Assembly: GCF_001672915.1 (NCBI RefSeq)
Contig: NZ_LZKR01000194.1
Span: forward strand, 1 to 36,931
From: Mycobacterium sp. 1245805.9
Lineage (GTDB): Bacteria; Actinomycetota; Actinomycetes; Mycobacteriales; Mycobacteriaceae
DNA: 36,931 nt
Direction: 5' to 3'
Below are positions 1 to 7,715 of this stretch, one piece after another. The position numbers and the translations under genes were made by a program. A model generated the notes under the pieces. The model was not told the origin of the DNA. It saw nothing but the letters and a program-made list of their open reading frames with translations, and did no database searches. The stretch's first letter is position 1. Each line of letters begins with the position of its first letter.

Positions 1-417
1 GTCCAACGCTGCCGGACACGGGTTTTCGGGTGCGAGCCGGTAGTCGACCGAGACCACAAGGCAATCGGCGGCACGGGCCAGCTCCACGCACTGCGCGTGG
101 TCGGTGTCCAGGTTTCCCGTCACGAAGCCGCCGCCGTGGGCGTATACCACCAGGGGCACCCGGGATCCCGTGCCGCCGCGATACAGGCGAATGCCCAGCC
201 GTTGGCCGTCCGGACCGGCGATCGATCGCGAGTCCACGGCGACACCGTCGGTTTGGACGGCCGCGGCCCGCTCGGCGGCCCGGGCGTCGGCCTCTTTCCG
301 CTCGGCGGCCAGTGTCTCGGTGCGGAACTCGACCACACCCAGCTCGATCGCCGAATCACGCAGCACCGGGTCGATCCGGTTAAGGCCCTGCGGCCGCGTC
401 AGGTTCGTCTGCGTCAT
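1..417 (-). CDS. Alpha/beta hydrolase, HSL-type (partial, runs off the left edge)
   Basis: This is the first 139 codons of an esterase/lipase-type alpha/beta hydrolase; the rest lies beyond the left edge. It begins at ATG 415-417 with GAGGGG just upstream. The HGGG oxyanion-hole motif is at residues 94-97 (VYAHGGGF) and VDYRLAPE follows at about 124-131. Both are hallmarks of the hormone-sensitive-lipase family, which hydrolyses carboxylic esters. The nucleophilic Ser, the Asp and the His are not in the window. It is the last visible gene of the leftward operon that starts with the Rieske ferredoxin at 3397, five bases after the SnoaL-like gene. A role in hydrolysing an ester or lactone intermediate is inference. 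Confidence 0.85.
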   Translation of the reverse strand, partial: MTQTNLTRPQGLNRIDPVLRDSAIELGVVEFRTETLAAERKEADARAAERAAAVQTDGVAVDSRSIAGPDGQRLGIRLYRGGTGSRVPLVVYAHGGGFVTGNLDTDHAQCVELARAADCLVVSVDYRLAPENPCPAALD

Positions 418-422
418 ACCCC

Positions 423-851
423 TCAACTTCCGTCCGGGAAACCATCTTCAAGGTAGACCTGCGATTCCATGTGATGGAAGATGCGGTACTTATCACCGCG
501 AAAGGTCAGCAACCACGTGACCCAGCTGGTGCCGGCGTGCGCAACGTCGGATTCTTGCCCGGTGCAGCTCCAGCGGCTCAGCAAAACGCAACGCACCACG
601 CCCCCGGGCAGCGCCTCGGCCGACCACAACTGCGACGACACCGTGGCGCGCTTCAGCCGACTGCCGATCCTGGCCCAGTGCCGATCGAGTTCGTCGGCGC
701 CGACCAGCGGCACCGCGTATTCGTCACCGATGTAAATCGGCCGCGGGTCCTGACGCTCCCAGAGGTTGGCGACGCCGGCGAAGTCCAGCGCCGACCACTT
801 CTCGTCGTATTCGCTGACCAGAGAGGTCAGCCTGGCGGCCAGATCGGCCAC
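423..851 (-). CDS. SnoaL-like (NTF2-fold) protein
   Basis: The 142-residue product has the size and pattern of a SnoaL-like/NTF2-fold protein: an N-terminal helix pair (LTSLVSEYDEKWSALDFAGVANLW), a central sheet, and a C-terminal strand ending near FRGDKYRIFHHME. Members act as small isomerases, cyclases or hydratases or bind hydrophobic ligands, so the reaction cannot be assigned. The start is GTG 849-851, because no ATG lies between it and the upstream in-frame stop. GGAG sits about 10 bases upstream, and the preceding amidohydrolase stops at 856. It lies inside the leftward operon 3397->1, and two more SnoaL-like genes occur in the cluster (15105 and 16632). Confidence 0.8.
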   Translation of the reverse strand: MADLAARLTSLVSEYDEKWSALDFAGVANLWERQDPRPIYIGDEYAVPLVGADELDRHWARIGSRLKRATVSSQLWSAEALPGGVVRCVLLSRWSCTGQESDVAHAGTSWVTWLLTFRGDKYRIFHHMESQVYLEDGFPDGS

Positions 852-855
852 CGCG

Positions 856-2004
856 TCACCGCTCTCCGGGAAGCGCCTTCACAGTCGCCGGTAGCCCGTA
901 CAGAGCCGTCGCGTTGCCGCGCATGATCCGCTCCCGTTGGTTGGCGGGGAATCGGTTGATGGCGTAGGTCGGCGAGTCGTAGCTCCAGTGCGGGTAGTCC
1001 GTCGAGAACATCAGGTTGTCCCCGAGGTCCATCATTTCCAGGTATTCGCGGAATTGGACGGTGTCGGTGTCTTCGAGCGGCTGGGTGGTGAACCGGACAT
1101 GTTCGCGCACATACTCCGACGGGCGCCGGCGCACGTGGGGCAGGTCGCCGCGGCGGGCTTCCCAGATCCGGTCCATCCGCGACATCACCGGCATCGCCCA
1201 GGTGAATCCGCCTTCGATGAAGACCACCCGCAAGTCCGGGTGACGGTCGAACGCACCGTCGAACACCAGGCTCATCAGGTGCGACACATACAGCAGCGGC
1301 CACGACGCGAAGAAGTCGTGCCAGTGTGCGGGGTTGCCCACCGGATACAGCGGGATCAACTCGAACGGCGTCTGGCCCATCAGGTGCGTGGCCACCGGCA
1401 GACCGTTGCGCGACGCCGCCTCGTAGAGCGGGTCGAAATGCGGGTTGCCGAACGGGATTCCACGCGTCTGCGGTGTCATCAGCACCTGCGCCATGTAGGG
1501 ATGGCCCGCCCACCGCTCCACCTCGCGCGCCGCCTGATCCGGCGTCTGCGCGCTGACGCTGATCGACCCGCGCCAGCGGCCGTGCCAGTTGTACTTGTCC
1601 AACCAGACGTCGGCGAGCCAGTCGTTGTAGGTCGACTTCAGCACGTGCTCGGCCTGCGGCAGCTGCGCGTCGCACATCGGCTCCAGCGAGGCGATGCTGA
1701 CACCGGCGTCGAGCAGCAGCTGCTTGGCGGCGAAATCCGGGTCGCTGCCGGCGGCTCCCCCGCCGGGCGGCCATGAGTCCATGCGCAGCGACGACGTCTT
1801 GTACGCATCCGGGGTGTCGTAGAAGTACGACAGCGGGCTCACCGCATTCCCGGTCGGCCAGAGCTTGTCCACCCATTCGGCGGGCGCGTAGGACTTGAGC
1901 ACGTCGGTCGAGACCGGCAGCGGGTGCACGTCGGTGTCGACGATGGTGACCGCTATTTCGTCCTCTTGACCGGTTGGTGAGTCGAGTCGCTCGATCGTTG
2001 TCAT
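856..2004 (-). CDS. Amidohydrolase family protein (ACMSD-like), intact metal motifs
   Basis: This is a 382-residue amidohydrolase_2 family protein, the metal-dependent TIM barrel that includes ACMSD and gamma-resorcylate decarboxylase. Visible metal and active-site motifs are DTDVHP near residues 23-28, VATHLMG in the middle, FIEGGFTW, and FSTDYPHW with the conserved Asp. Family members hydrolyse or decarboxylate ring-derived acids; the substrate here is unknown. Its ATG (2002-2004) overlaps the stop of the upstream amidohydrolase as TGATG, which suggests translational coupling. The two adjacent proteins are paralogous and probably act together. Only this one keeps the Asp of the S/T-D-Y-P-H motif, so it is the likely catalytic partner if they form a complex (inference). 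Confidence 0.88.
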   Translation of the reverse strand: MTTIERLDSPTGQEDEIAVTIVDTDVHPLPVSTDVLKSYAPAEWVDKLWPTGNAVSPLSYFYDTPDAYKTSSLRMDSWPPGGGAAGSDPDFAAKQLLLDAGVSIASLEPMCDAQLPQAEHVLKSTYNDWLADVWLDKYNWHGRWRGSISVSAQTPDQAAREVERWAGHPYMAQVLMTPQTRGIPFGNPHFDPLYEAASRNGLPVATHLMGQTPFELIPLYPVGNPAHWHDFFASWPLLYVSHLMSLVFDGAFDRHPDLRVVFIEGGFTWAMPVMSRMDRIWEARRGDLPHVRRRPSEYVREHVRFTTQPLEDTDTVQFREYLEMMDLGDNLMFSTDYPHWSYDSPTYAINRFPANQRERIMRGNATALYGLPATVKALPGER

Positions 2005-3041
2005 CAGACGCGCTCCTTAAGCCCGTACAGCTCAGTGGCATTCCGCCACAACACCTTGTCGCGTTGCTCGGCGTTGAGCCCCGCCGCAATCGCCTCCGGC
2101 GGCGACGTCGACCAGTGGGGGTAGCTCGATCCGTACATCAGCAGGTCGGACTTGCCGGTGAAGTCCATCCAGCGCTGCGTCGCGTCGGCATCCGTCGGCC
2201 CGTCGAACGCCGAGGAGCAGAACCGGACGTGGCCCGGCAGGTATTCGCTGGGATAGCGGTCGACCCACGGTGTTTGGTCGCGCATCGACAGCCAGAACGT
2301 GTCCAGCCGCCACATCAGCGGGGTGAGGATGTCGTAGCCGCCGTCGGCGAAGACGAACTTCAGGCTCGGATGACGGCCGAACACGCCCTCGATGATGAGC
2401 GTGGCCAGGTGCACGAAGTAGTTCAACGGCATGAACGCCGCGTACCCCGGGTAGGTGTGGGCGTGCCCGGCGAAGGTGGGCGGGTGGTCGACGCCGTTGC
2501 CGCCGTTGATGTGCACCGCGACCGGCAGCCCGTGCGCGACGGCGGCCTCCCAGATCGGCTCGAATATCGGTTTGCCGTACGGCTCACGCGACTGCATCGG
2601 AACGCCGACCTGCACCAGCTTCGGGTGACCGGCCAGGCGTTCGATCTCGGCGACCGCGCCCCGGGGGTCCTCGGGGTTGACCCGGATGGTGCCCCGGAAC
2701 CGGTCGCTGGCGTCGGGCTCGAGCCAGCGATCCAGCAGCCAGTCGTTGACGGCGGCGCAGATGCGGCTGTTGAGCAGGTAGTCGGCGATGTTGCCGCGGG
2801 TCAGCGGGTTGAGGATGGCGTAGGTGACGCCCATGTCGTCGAACAGGTGCTGGGCCATCGTGTCGGGATCCGATCCCGGGTAGTGCTCGCCGTAGAGGTC
2901 TTCGCGATAGTCGCCGCCGGGCGCCTGATACCACTGCTGCTCGACGTCGGGGATCGCCCGCAGCTGGTGTGCGGCTGGCAGGTAGCGACGGATCTCGCCG
3001 TTATAGCGGAAGTGCGGCTGCACATTGGTATCGATAATCAT
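2004..3041 (-). CDS. Amidohydrolase-like protein with degenerate metal site
   Basis: This 345-residue paralogue of the next gene has the same layout, but two metal-site motifs are altered. The N-terminal Asp-x-His element reads IDTNVQPHF, and the C-terminal S-D-Y-P-H motif reads GSSYPHW, with Ser for Asp. The nucleotides confirm this (GGATCGAGCTACCCCCAC on the minus strand). AVHINGG and FADGGYD are still recognisable. The start is ATG 3039-3041, which overlaps the TGA of the Rieske gene as ATGA; a longer reading through 3158 would lie inside the Rieske gene and is not used. It may be a non-catalytic or differently metallated subunit paired with the canonical amidohydrolase. That role is inference. 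Confidence 0.87.
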   Translation of the reverse strand: MIIDTNVQPHFRYNGEIRRYLPAAHQLRAIPDVEQQWYQAPGGDYREDLYGEHYPGSDPDTMAQHLFDDMGVTYAILNPLTRGNIADYLLNSRICAAVNDWLLDRWLEPDASDRFRGTIRVNPEDPRGAVAEIERLAGHPKLVQVGVPMQSREPYGKPIFEPIWEAAVAHGLPVAVHINGGNGVDHPPTFAGHAHTYPGYAAFMPLNYFVHLATLIIEGVFGRHPSLKFVFADGGYDILTPLMWRLDTFWLSMRDQTPWVDRYPSEYLPGHVRFCSSAFDGPTDADATQRWMDFTGKSDLLMYGSSYPHWSTSPPEAIAAGLNAEQRDKVLWRNATELYGLKERV

Positions 3042-3397
3042 GCGGTTAAATACACTTCGCCGTCGGTGACGTCGACCTGGTAGGTGCGGACGCGACGCCG
3101 CGGGTCGGCCAGGTTTTGACCCGTGGTGACGTCGAATTCCCAGTTGTGCCAAGGGCATCGAACGATCTGCCCGTCACGAACCCGGCGCATCCCGTCGAGC
3201 GATTCGGGAGCCGATTCGTTGGTGCCGCCGATGAGGCCAAGACATAACGGTGCGCCCTCGTGTGAACAGTAGTTGACGATCGCGTACAGCTCGCCGCGGA
3301 CGTTGTACACGCCCACGCCGAACTTTCCGACGTCGACCAGTTTCATCCCGCCGGGCGGCAGCTCGTCCAGTGAGCACACGAATCGCCGGTTGGGCAC
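3038..3397 (-). CDS. Rieske [2Fe-2S] ferredoxin-type protein
   Basis: This 119-residue single-domain Rieske protein has both cluster-binding boxes: C44-S-H46 and C81-P-W-H84. It has no oxygenase catalytic domain, so it is an electron-transfer ferredoxin or a regulatory/accessory subunit. It is the first gene of the leftward operon and divergent from the P450 at 3543. It starts at GTG 3395-3397, directly after an in-frame TAG, with only a weak ribosome site. The shared palindromic motif at 3425-3443 lies 28-46 bases upstream, within its likely promoter. No [3Fe-4S] or other small ferredoxin and no ferredoxin reductase appear in the window, so it is the only visible electron carrier for the cluster's oxygenases (inference). 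Confidence 0.9.
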   Translation of the reverse strand: MPNRRFVCSLDELPPGGMKLVDVGKFGVGVYNVRGELYAIVNYCSHEGAPLCLGLIGGTNESAPESLDGMRRVRDGQIVRCPWHNWEFDVTTGQNLADPRRRVRTYQVDVTDGEVYLTA

Positions 3398-3424
3398 CTA
3401 GGAATCACCGCCTTCTCGGGTCAA

Positions 3425-3443
3425 TACTGTGGGCATTACGGTA
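3425..3443. promoter_or_regulatory. Candidate operator, site 1 (shared 19-bp inverted repeat)
   Basis: The sequence TACTGTGGGCATTACGGTA matches the palindrome TACTGTAATnATTACAGTA at 14 of 18 non-central positions. It lies in the divergent gap between the Rieske ferredoxin and the P450. It is one of four related sites, each in a divergent gap of the cluster. TetR-family binding is the likely mode but is inferred. Confidence 0.6.
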
Positions 3444-3457
3444 AAGACCACCAGCCG

Positions 3458-3486
3458 TTGGGCTTCGTTGCTATTTATACTATGAT
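3458..3486 (+). promoter_or_regulatory. Candidate SigA-type promoter for the P450-ADH operon
   Basis: TTGGGC (3458-3463) and TATGAT (3481-3486) are separated by 17 bases and lie about 57 bases upstream of the P450 ATG. An overlapping TATACT at 3476-3481 is a second possible -10. The shared operator is just upstream of this promoter. This is prediction by eye only. Confidence 0.4.
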
Positions 3487-3542
3487 AGCCATATTCCCTC
3501 GGCACGCACATCCGCCCTCGCGGCGGCTCAGGAGGAGCGCGC

Positions 3543-4769
3543 ATGACGCTCAGCACGGACCCGGGCGGCCAGCCCGTCACCCTGGACCTCACCGGGGAAA
3601 CCAGCCCGTACCCGTTCTTCGAATACATGAGGCGCACCGATCCGGTCTGGCACGGGTCCCTCGCGGACCACTCACAGATGCCGGAGGAACTGCGGCCGAG
3701 CGACGAATGGGTGCTGTTCGGTTACGACGCCCTGTTTCAGGCGTTCCGTGACGACCACGTCTTCACCTCGGCCGCCTATGACAAGTCGATCGGGTTGGTG
3801 ATGGGGCACACCATCCTGGCGATGGGCGGCAAGGAACACCACGACCATCGCAGCCTGGTGGCCAAGGCATTCCGGGCCACCGCGTTGGAGCGCTGGGAGC
3901 CGTCGGTCATCGGGCCGGTGTGCGATCGGCTGATCGACGAAATCAAGGATGAAGGCCACGCCGACCTGGTCAAGGCGCTGACGTTCGAGTTTCCCACCCG
4001 GATCATCTCCGTGCTGCTCGGGCTTCCCCCCGAGGACCTCGACCTGTTCCGGCGGCTGTCGCTCGACCTGATCTCGATCCCGACCGACATCGAGGCCGGG
4101 CTGAACGCGGCGGCGGAGCTGCAAGGCTACTTCCTCGACCAGGTGGAGCAGCGGCGCCACGAACTCACCGACGACATCATCGGCGACCTGGTCGCGGCCG
4201 AGATCGACGGCGAAAAGCTCACCGACGATGCGATCATCGCGTTCCTGCGCCTGCTGCTACCCGCCGGCCTGGAGACCACGTATCGCTCGTCGGGCAACCT
4301 GCTGTACCTGCTGCTCACCCACCCCGAGCAGTTGGCCATGGTTCAGCAGGACCGGTCGCTGATCCCGGCCGCCATCGAAGAGGGCCTGCGTGTGGAAACG
4401 CCACTGACGATGGTGATGCGGACCACCACCCGAGAAATCGAAATAGGCGGCAAGACAATTCCGGCCGAGGCACAGGTCGACATGTGTATGGGCTCGGCCA
4501 ACCGCGACGAAAGCCGTTGGCCCGACCCCAATACATTCGACATCCGCCGGCGGCGCCAGGCCCACATCGCGTTCGCGGCCGGCATTCACATGTGTCTCGG
4601 CATGCACCTGGCACGGCTGGAGACGCGGGTGATGTTGAACAGCCTGTTCGACCGGGTCAGGGATCTGGCGTTGGTGCCCGACGACGGCAGCGGTGAGGAG
4701 TCCAGGATCGTCGGGCTCACCTTCCGGTCGCCCAACAAGCTTCCGGTTACGTTCGCCCCGGCCGCATGA
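3543..4769 (+). CDS. Cytochrome P450 (first of a paralogous pair)
   Basis: This 408-residue soluble bacterial P450 has the I-helix motif AGLETT (241-246, Glu where many have Asp), the ExxR pair E280-R283, and the haem loop FAAGIHMCLG with the Cys351 thiolate ligand. It should monooxygenate a hydrophobic substrate using electrons from a ferredoxin. GGAGGAG precedes ATG 3543. Its stop overlaps the start of the alcohol dehydrogenase as ATGA, so the pair is probably coupled: hydroxylation followed by alcohol oxidation. It is closely similar along its whole length to the P450 at 22196 (the stretch around LRLLLPAGLETTYRSSGN is identical), which indicates duplication within the cluster. I do not assign a CYP family number. 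Confidence 0.95.
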   Translation: MTLSTDPGGQPVTLDLTGETSPYPFFEYMRRTDPVWHGSLADHSQMPEELRPSDEWVLFGYDALFQAFRDDHVFTSAAYDKSIGLVMGHTILAMGGKEHHDHRSLVAKAFRATALERWEPSVIGPVCDRLIDEIKDEGHADLVKALTFEFPTRIISVLLGLPPEDLDLFRRLSLDLISIPTDIEAGLNAAAELQGYFLDQVEQRRHELTDDIIGDLVAAEIDGEKLTDDAIIAFLRLLLPAGLETTYRSSGNLLYLLLTHPEQLAMVQQDRSLIPAAIEEGLRVETPLTMVMRTTTREIEIGGKTIPAEAQVDMCMGSANRDESRWPDPNTFDIRRRRQAHIAFAAGIHMCLGMHLARLETRVMLNSLFDRVRDLALVPDDGSGEESRIVGLTFRSPNKLPVTFAPAA

Positions 4770-5923
4770 AAAGCCGGGCAGCGATCCTGCACGACGTCGG
4801 CGGCCCGTGGTCCGTGGAGGAATTCGAGTTGGACCCGCCGCGCGCCGGCGAAGTCCTGGTTCAGCTGGTCGCCGCTGGGTTGTGCCACTCCGACGACCAC
4901 ATCCTCAAGGGCGACATGTCGGCGCCCAACGAGGTGATGCGATCGATGGGCCTGCCGACGATGTTCCCGATGATCGGCGGTCACGAGGGGTCGGGCATCG
5001 TGCGTGAAGTCGGCGATGGGGTAACCGATTTCGCGCCGGGCGACCACGTGGTGATGTCGTTCGTCGCGGTGTGCGGGCAGTGCCGCTGGTGCGCGACCGG
5101 GGCGGAGTACATCTGCGACGTCGGCATGGGCACCATGGTCCCGGGGATGCCCACCGACGGCACCTTTCGCCACCACACCGCCGACGGCCGAAACCTGGGC
5201 CACCTCGCAAAGGTCGGTGCGTTCGCGCAACACACGGTGGTGTCGTCGAATTCGCTCGTGAAGATCGAGCCGCACCTACCGCTGGCCCAGAGCGCGCTGC
5301 TGTCGTGTGCCATCCCGACCGGCTACGGTTCCGTGGCGAACCGCTCCAACATGCGCGCCGGCGATACTGTCGTCGTGATCGGCGTCGGCGGCATCGGCAC
5401 CGGAGCCATCCAGGGCGCCCGGATCAACGGTGCCGCCCAGATCGTCGCCGTCGATCCCGTTGAGTTCAAACAGAAGTCGGCATTGCAGTTCGGCGCGACA
5501 CACAGCGTCGCGACGGTCGCCGAGGCTTTGGACCTGGTGCGCGGCCTGACCTACGGGGTGATGGCCGACGCGGTGGTGGTGTCGCCGTCCTTGATCACCC
5601 CGGAGGACGTGCGCGACGCGGTGCAGCTCACCCGTAAGGGCGGGACGTGTGTGCTCACCGGCATGACCTCGCAGCTGACCCGGTCGGTCAAGATCGACCT
5701 GCAGGACTTCATCCTGATGAACAAGACGCTGGCGGGCACCATATTCGGCTCGTGCAACCCCAAGGCGGACATCGCAAGGCTGGCCAGGCTCTACGAGACC
5801 GGCCAGCTGCAACTCGACGAGATGATCACCCGGCGCTACCGCCTCGACGACATCAACGACGCCTACGACGACCTGCTCAACGGCAAGATCGTCCGGGGCA
5901 TCATCGATTACGGGATCGGTTAA
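4766..5923 (+). CDS. NDMA-dependent (mycofactocin-type) zinc alcohol dehydrogenase
   Basis: This 385-residue zinc MDR alcohol dehydrogenase has catalytic zinc ligands C40, H73-E74 and C181, structural zinc cysteines C103, C106, C109 and C117, and a Rossmann motif GVGGIG at 206-211. The sequence around GHEGSGIV and CRWCATGAEYICDVG resembles the NDMA-dependent alcohol dehydrogenase family (Rxyl_3153 type). That family holds NAD(H) tightly and is linked by comparative genomics to the redox cofactor mycofactocin. It would oxidise an alcohol, plausibly the product of the P450 whose stop codon overlaps this start. No mycofactocin biosynthesis gene is in the window. The 3' end overlaps the convergent small membrane-protein gene by 23 bases. 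Confidence 0.9.
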   Translation: MKSRAAILHDVGGPWSVEEFELDPPRAGEVLVQLVAAGLCHSDDHILKGDMSAPNEVMRSMGLPTMFPMIGGHEGSGIVREVGDGVTDFAPGDHVVMSFVAVCGQCRWCATGAEYICDVGMGTMVPGMPTDGTFRHHTADGRNLGHLAKVGAFAQHTVVSSNSLVKIEPHLPLAQSALLSCAIPTGYGSVANRSNMRAGDTVVVIGVGGIGTGAIQGARINGAAQIVAVDPVEFKQKSALQFGATHSVATVAEALDLVRGLTYGVMADAVVVSPSLITPEDVRDAVQLTRKGGTCVLTGMTSQLTRSVKIDLQDFILMNKTLAGTIFGSCNPKADIARLARLYETGQLQLDEMITRRYRLDDINDAYDDLLNGKIVRGIIDYGIG

Positions 5924-6206
5924 ACCCGGACAGCGCGCCACTCGCGTTGAGCCGCTTAATCTTTGGTGGGCGTCCATAGTTCTGTCGAAGCCGCAGCCAC
6001 ACGGAGGCCACTGCGATGATCAGCGTCGACAGCACGCCCGCGCCTACCCAGGGACCGGGTGTGCTGCCATCGGCTATCAGGGCGATACCCGCGAGAAAGG
6101 TAAGTAGCGCCAGGATCGGCGTGGACCATAGCGCGGCCCGCAATGTTGGTATGCCGGGATCGGCGGGCGCATGCGTTTGTATGCGTGCTAACTCGGCGCC
6201 TTGCAC
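5901..6206 (-). CDS. Small membrane protein, function unknown
   Basis: The 101-residue product has two clear hydrophobic helices, LWSTPILALLTFLAGIALIAD and a second from WVGAGVLSTLIIAVASVWL, followed by a basic tail. I do not recognise a family. The first usable start is GTG 6204-6206, with GGA abutting it. Upstream in the same frame the DNA continues to encode a hydrophobic stretch (AYITIAIALTITVG) but offers no ATG, GTG or TTG. The real N-terminus may therefore have lost its start, or the match is chance. It converges on and overlaps the end of the alcohol dehydrogenase by 23 bases. Confidence 0.55.
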   Translation of the reverse strand: MQGAELARIQTHAPADPGIPTLRAALWSTPILALLTFLAGIALIADGSTPGPWVGAGVLSTLIIAVASVWLRLRQNYGRPPKIKRLNASGALSGFNRSRNR

Positions 6207-6300
6207 TCCGACGGTGATCGTTAGCGCGATCGCGATGGTGATATAGGCATCGCTGGCCCGGCAGGCTTGCGATGGTGGTCTGCCGGCCGATGACAGATCA

Positions 6301-6756
6301 TCAGCCGATGGTTTGTCGGCATGGTTGCAGTTGCACCACCCGCACGCCGCGCTTCAGCGCGGCGGCAAGGTCGGCGCGATTGGGTCGGCCGTCGGCGCCG
6401 AGGCGGATCTTCGCATACCGTCCGTGCACGGGGTTGTGCCGAATGATGTCGCCGTACAAGTCGAACGCCGTGTCCATGTCGCCGATCACCTGTGGCAGCA
6501 TCCGCATTGTCTGGCGCCGCACTAACACCTCGACCGGTATGTCTGGACGCAGGTTTCGAAACCAGTTTCCGCCCGTGCCAATCAGTAATCGCCCGTCGAT
6601 GGCGACGTAGCCAACCGGAACGTGGTACCGCTTGCCGGTCCGCCGCCCCGTCACGGTGATTAGCAGCATCCGATTGCTCACTAGCCGATGCAGCAGCGGC
6701 GCTCGCAGCACCGCGCGGGCCAGCACGTTCCCGGCACGCTGGACGCGACCCTCCAT
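6301..6756 (-). CDS. Ddn-like F420-dependent nitroreductase/quinone reductase family protein
   Basis: The 151-residue product matches the deazaflavin-dependent nitroreductase family (DUF385, the family of M. tuberculosis Ddn). It shows the typical LITVTGRRTGKRY-PVGYV-DGRLLIGTGG-WFRNLR pattern, followed by the charged C-terminal half. These split-barrel proteins bind F420H2 and reduce quinones or nitro compounds, often at the membrane. ATG 6754-6756 is preferred because GGAAGGGG lies seven bases upstream; TTG 6760-6762 would place that site too close. It stands alone, with about 200 bases of noncoding DNA upstream and the small membrane protein downstream. Its link to the catabolic cluster is uncertain. 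Confidence 0.82.
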   Translation of the reverse strand: MEGRVQRAGNVLARAVLRAPLLHRLVSNRMLLITVTGRRTGKRYHVPVGYVAIDGRLLIGTGGNWFRNLRPDIPVEVLVRRQTMRMLPQVIGDMDTAFDLYGDIIRHNPVHGRYAKIRLGADGRPNRADLAAALKRGVRVVQLQPCRQTIG

Positions 6757-6962
6757 CACCAACCCCTTCCATCACGCAGTCGCCTCACACAGGCACGCCC
6801 TTTGAACCGGTGATGCTCCGGCGAAACTGTGCACACATCTAAGGACGGGCAGCGGGCCGCAAAAGTTACATTCCCGCACTCCATCCGGTCCCCCGGCCGC
6901 GAACTAGCGGACCGCCACTGGCTCGAAGGCGGCCACGCGGCGGACTACGTCGAGTGGCCGAG
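6757..6962. other. Noncoding gap
   Basis: These 206 bases lie between the Ddn-like gene and the end of the SDR gene. They should hold the Ddn-like promoter. I see no convincing operator, hairpin or small gene. Confidence 0.4.
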
Positions 6963-7715
6963 TCACCCCTTGTCACGCTTATCCCGGCCGATTGGTGCCA
7001 TCACCCGCAGGAGCTGGCCGTACGCATCGATCGGGCTGTGCAGCGCCAAACCGCCGTCCGCGTGCACGATTTGGCCGGTCACCCAAGGCAATTCGAGGAC
7101 GCCCACGATCGCCCCGGCCACGTCGGTTGCCTCGCCGAGGCGGCCGAAAGCCGTCCGCTCGGACAGGCCTTCCACCCAGCCCGGGAGCTGCTCCGGTTTC
7201 GCCAGCATCGGTGTCCGGGTGACACCCGGCCCCACGGCGTTCACCCGGATGCCGTGCACGCCCCACTCCACGGCGGCGACCTTCTCCAACATGTCCACAC
7301 CGGCCTTGGACACGCAGTAGGCGCCCATGTCGCGATCGGCGAGGGTGCCGCTGATGCTCGAGACCGCGACGATGGAGCCGCCCATGCCGGCGTCGATCAT
7401 GGCCCGCGCCCCGGCCCGGATGGCCAGCCAGGTGCCGGTGAGGTTGACCGCCAGCACCCGTTCCCATTCCGCGGGTGGCTGCTCGAGCAGCATGCCCGAC
7501 GCCCCGATCCCAGCACATGTCACGATCCGCGTGGGGACACCGTGGTCGCGCACGGTTTGCTCCATCGCCGCCGACACCGCGTCGGGATCGCTGACGTCGC
7601 AGGCGATGTCGCCGCCGGACAGGTCCCACACCACGACGCCGTGACCCGCCTCCCGCAGCCGTGCCGCGACCTCGCGCCCGATCCCCGACGCGCCGCCGGT
7701 CACCAGCGCCGTCAC
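6963..7715 (-). CDS. Short-chain dehydrogenase/reductase (SDR)
   Basis: This 250-residue classical SDR has the cofactor motif TGGASGIG (residues 6-13), an NNAG equivalent changed to TCAG (66-69), N91, Ser120, Tyr133 and Lys137 (YCVSK). It should interconvert an alcohol and a ketone with NAD(P). The GTG start (7713-7715) overlaps the stop of the VOC gene as GTGA, so the two form a coupled pair. The change of NNAG to TCAG is unusual but falls outside the catalytic triad. The substrate is unknown. Confidence 0.88.
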   Translation of the reverse strand: MTALVTGGASGIGREVAARLREAGHGVVVWDLSGGDIACDVSDPDAVSAAMEQTVRDHGVPTRIVTCAGIGASGMLLEQPPAEWERVLAVNLTGTWLAIRAGARAMIDAGMGGSIVAVSSISGTLADRDMGAYCVSKAGVDMLEKVAAVEWGVHGIRVNAVGPGVTRTPMLAKPEQLPGWVEGLSERTAFGRLGEATDVAGAIVGVLELPWVTGQIVHADGGLALHSPIDAYGQLLRVMAPIGRDKRDKG

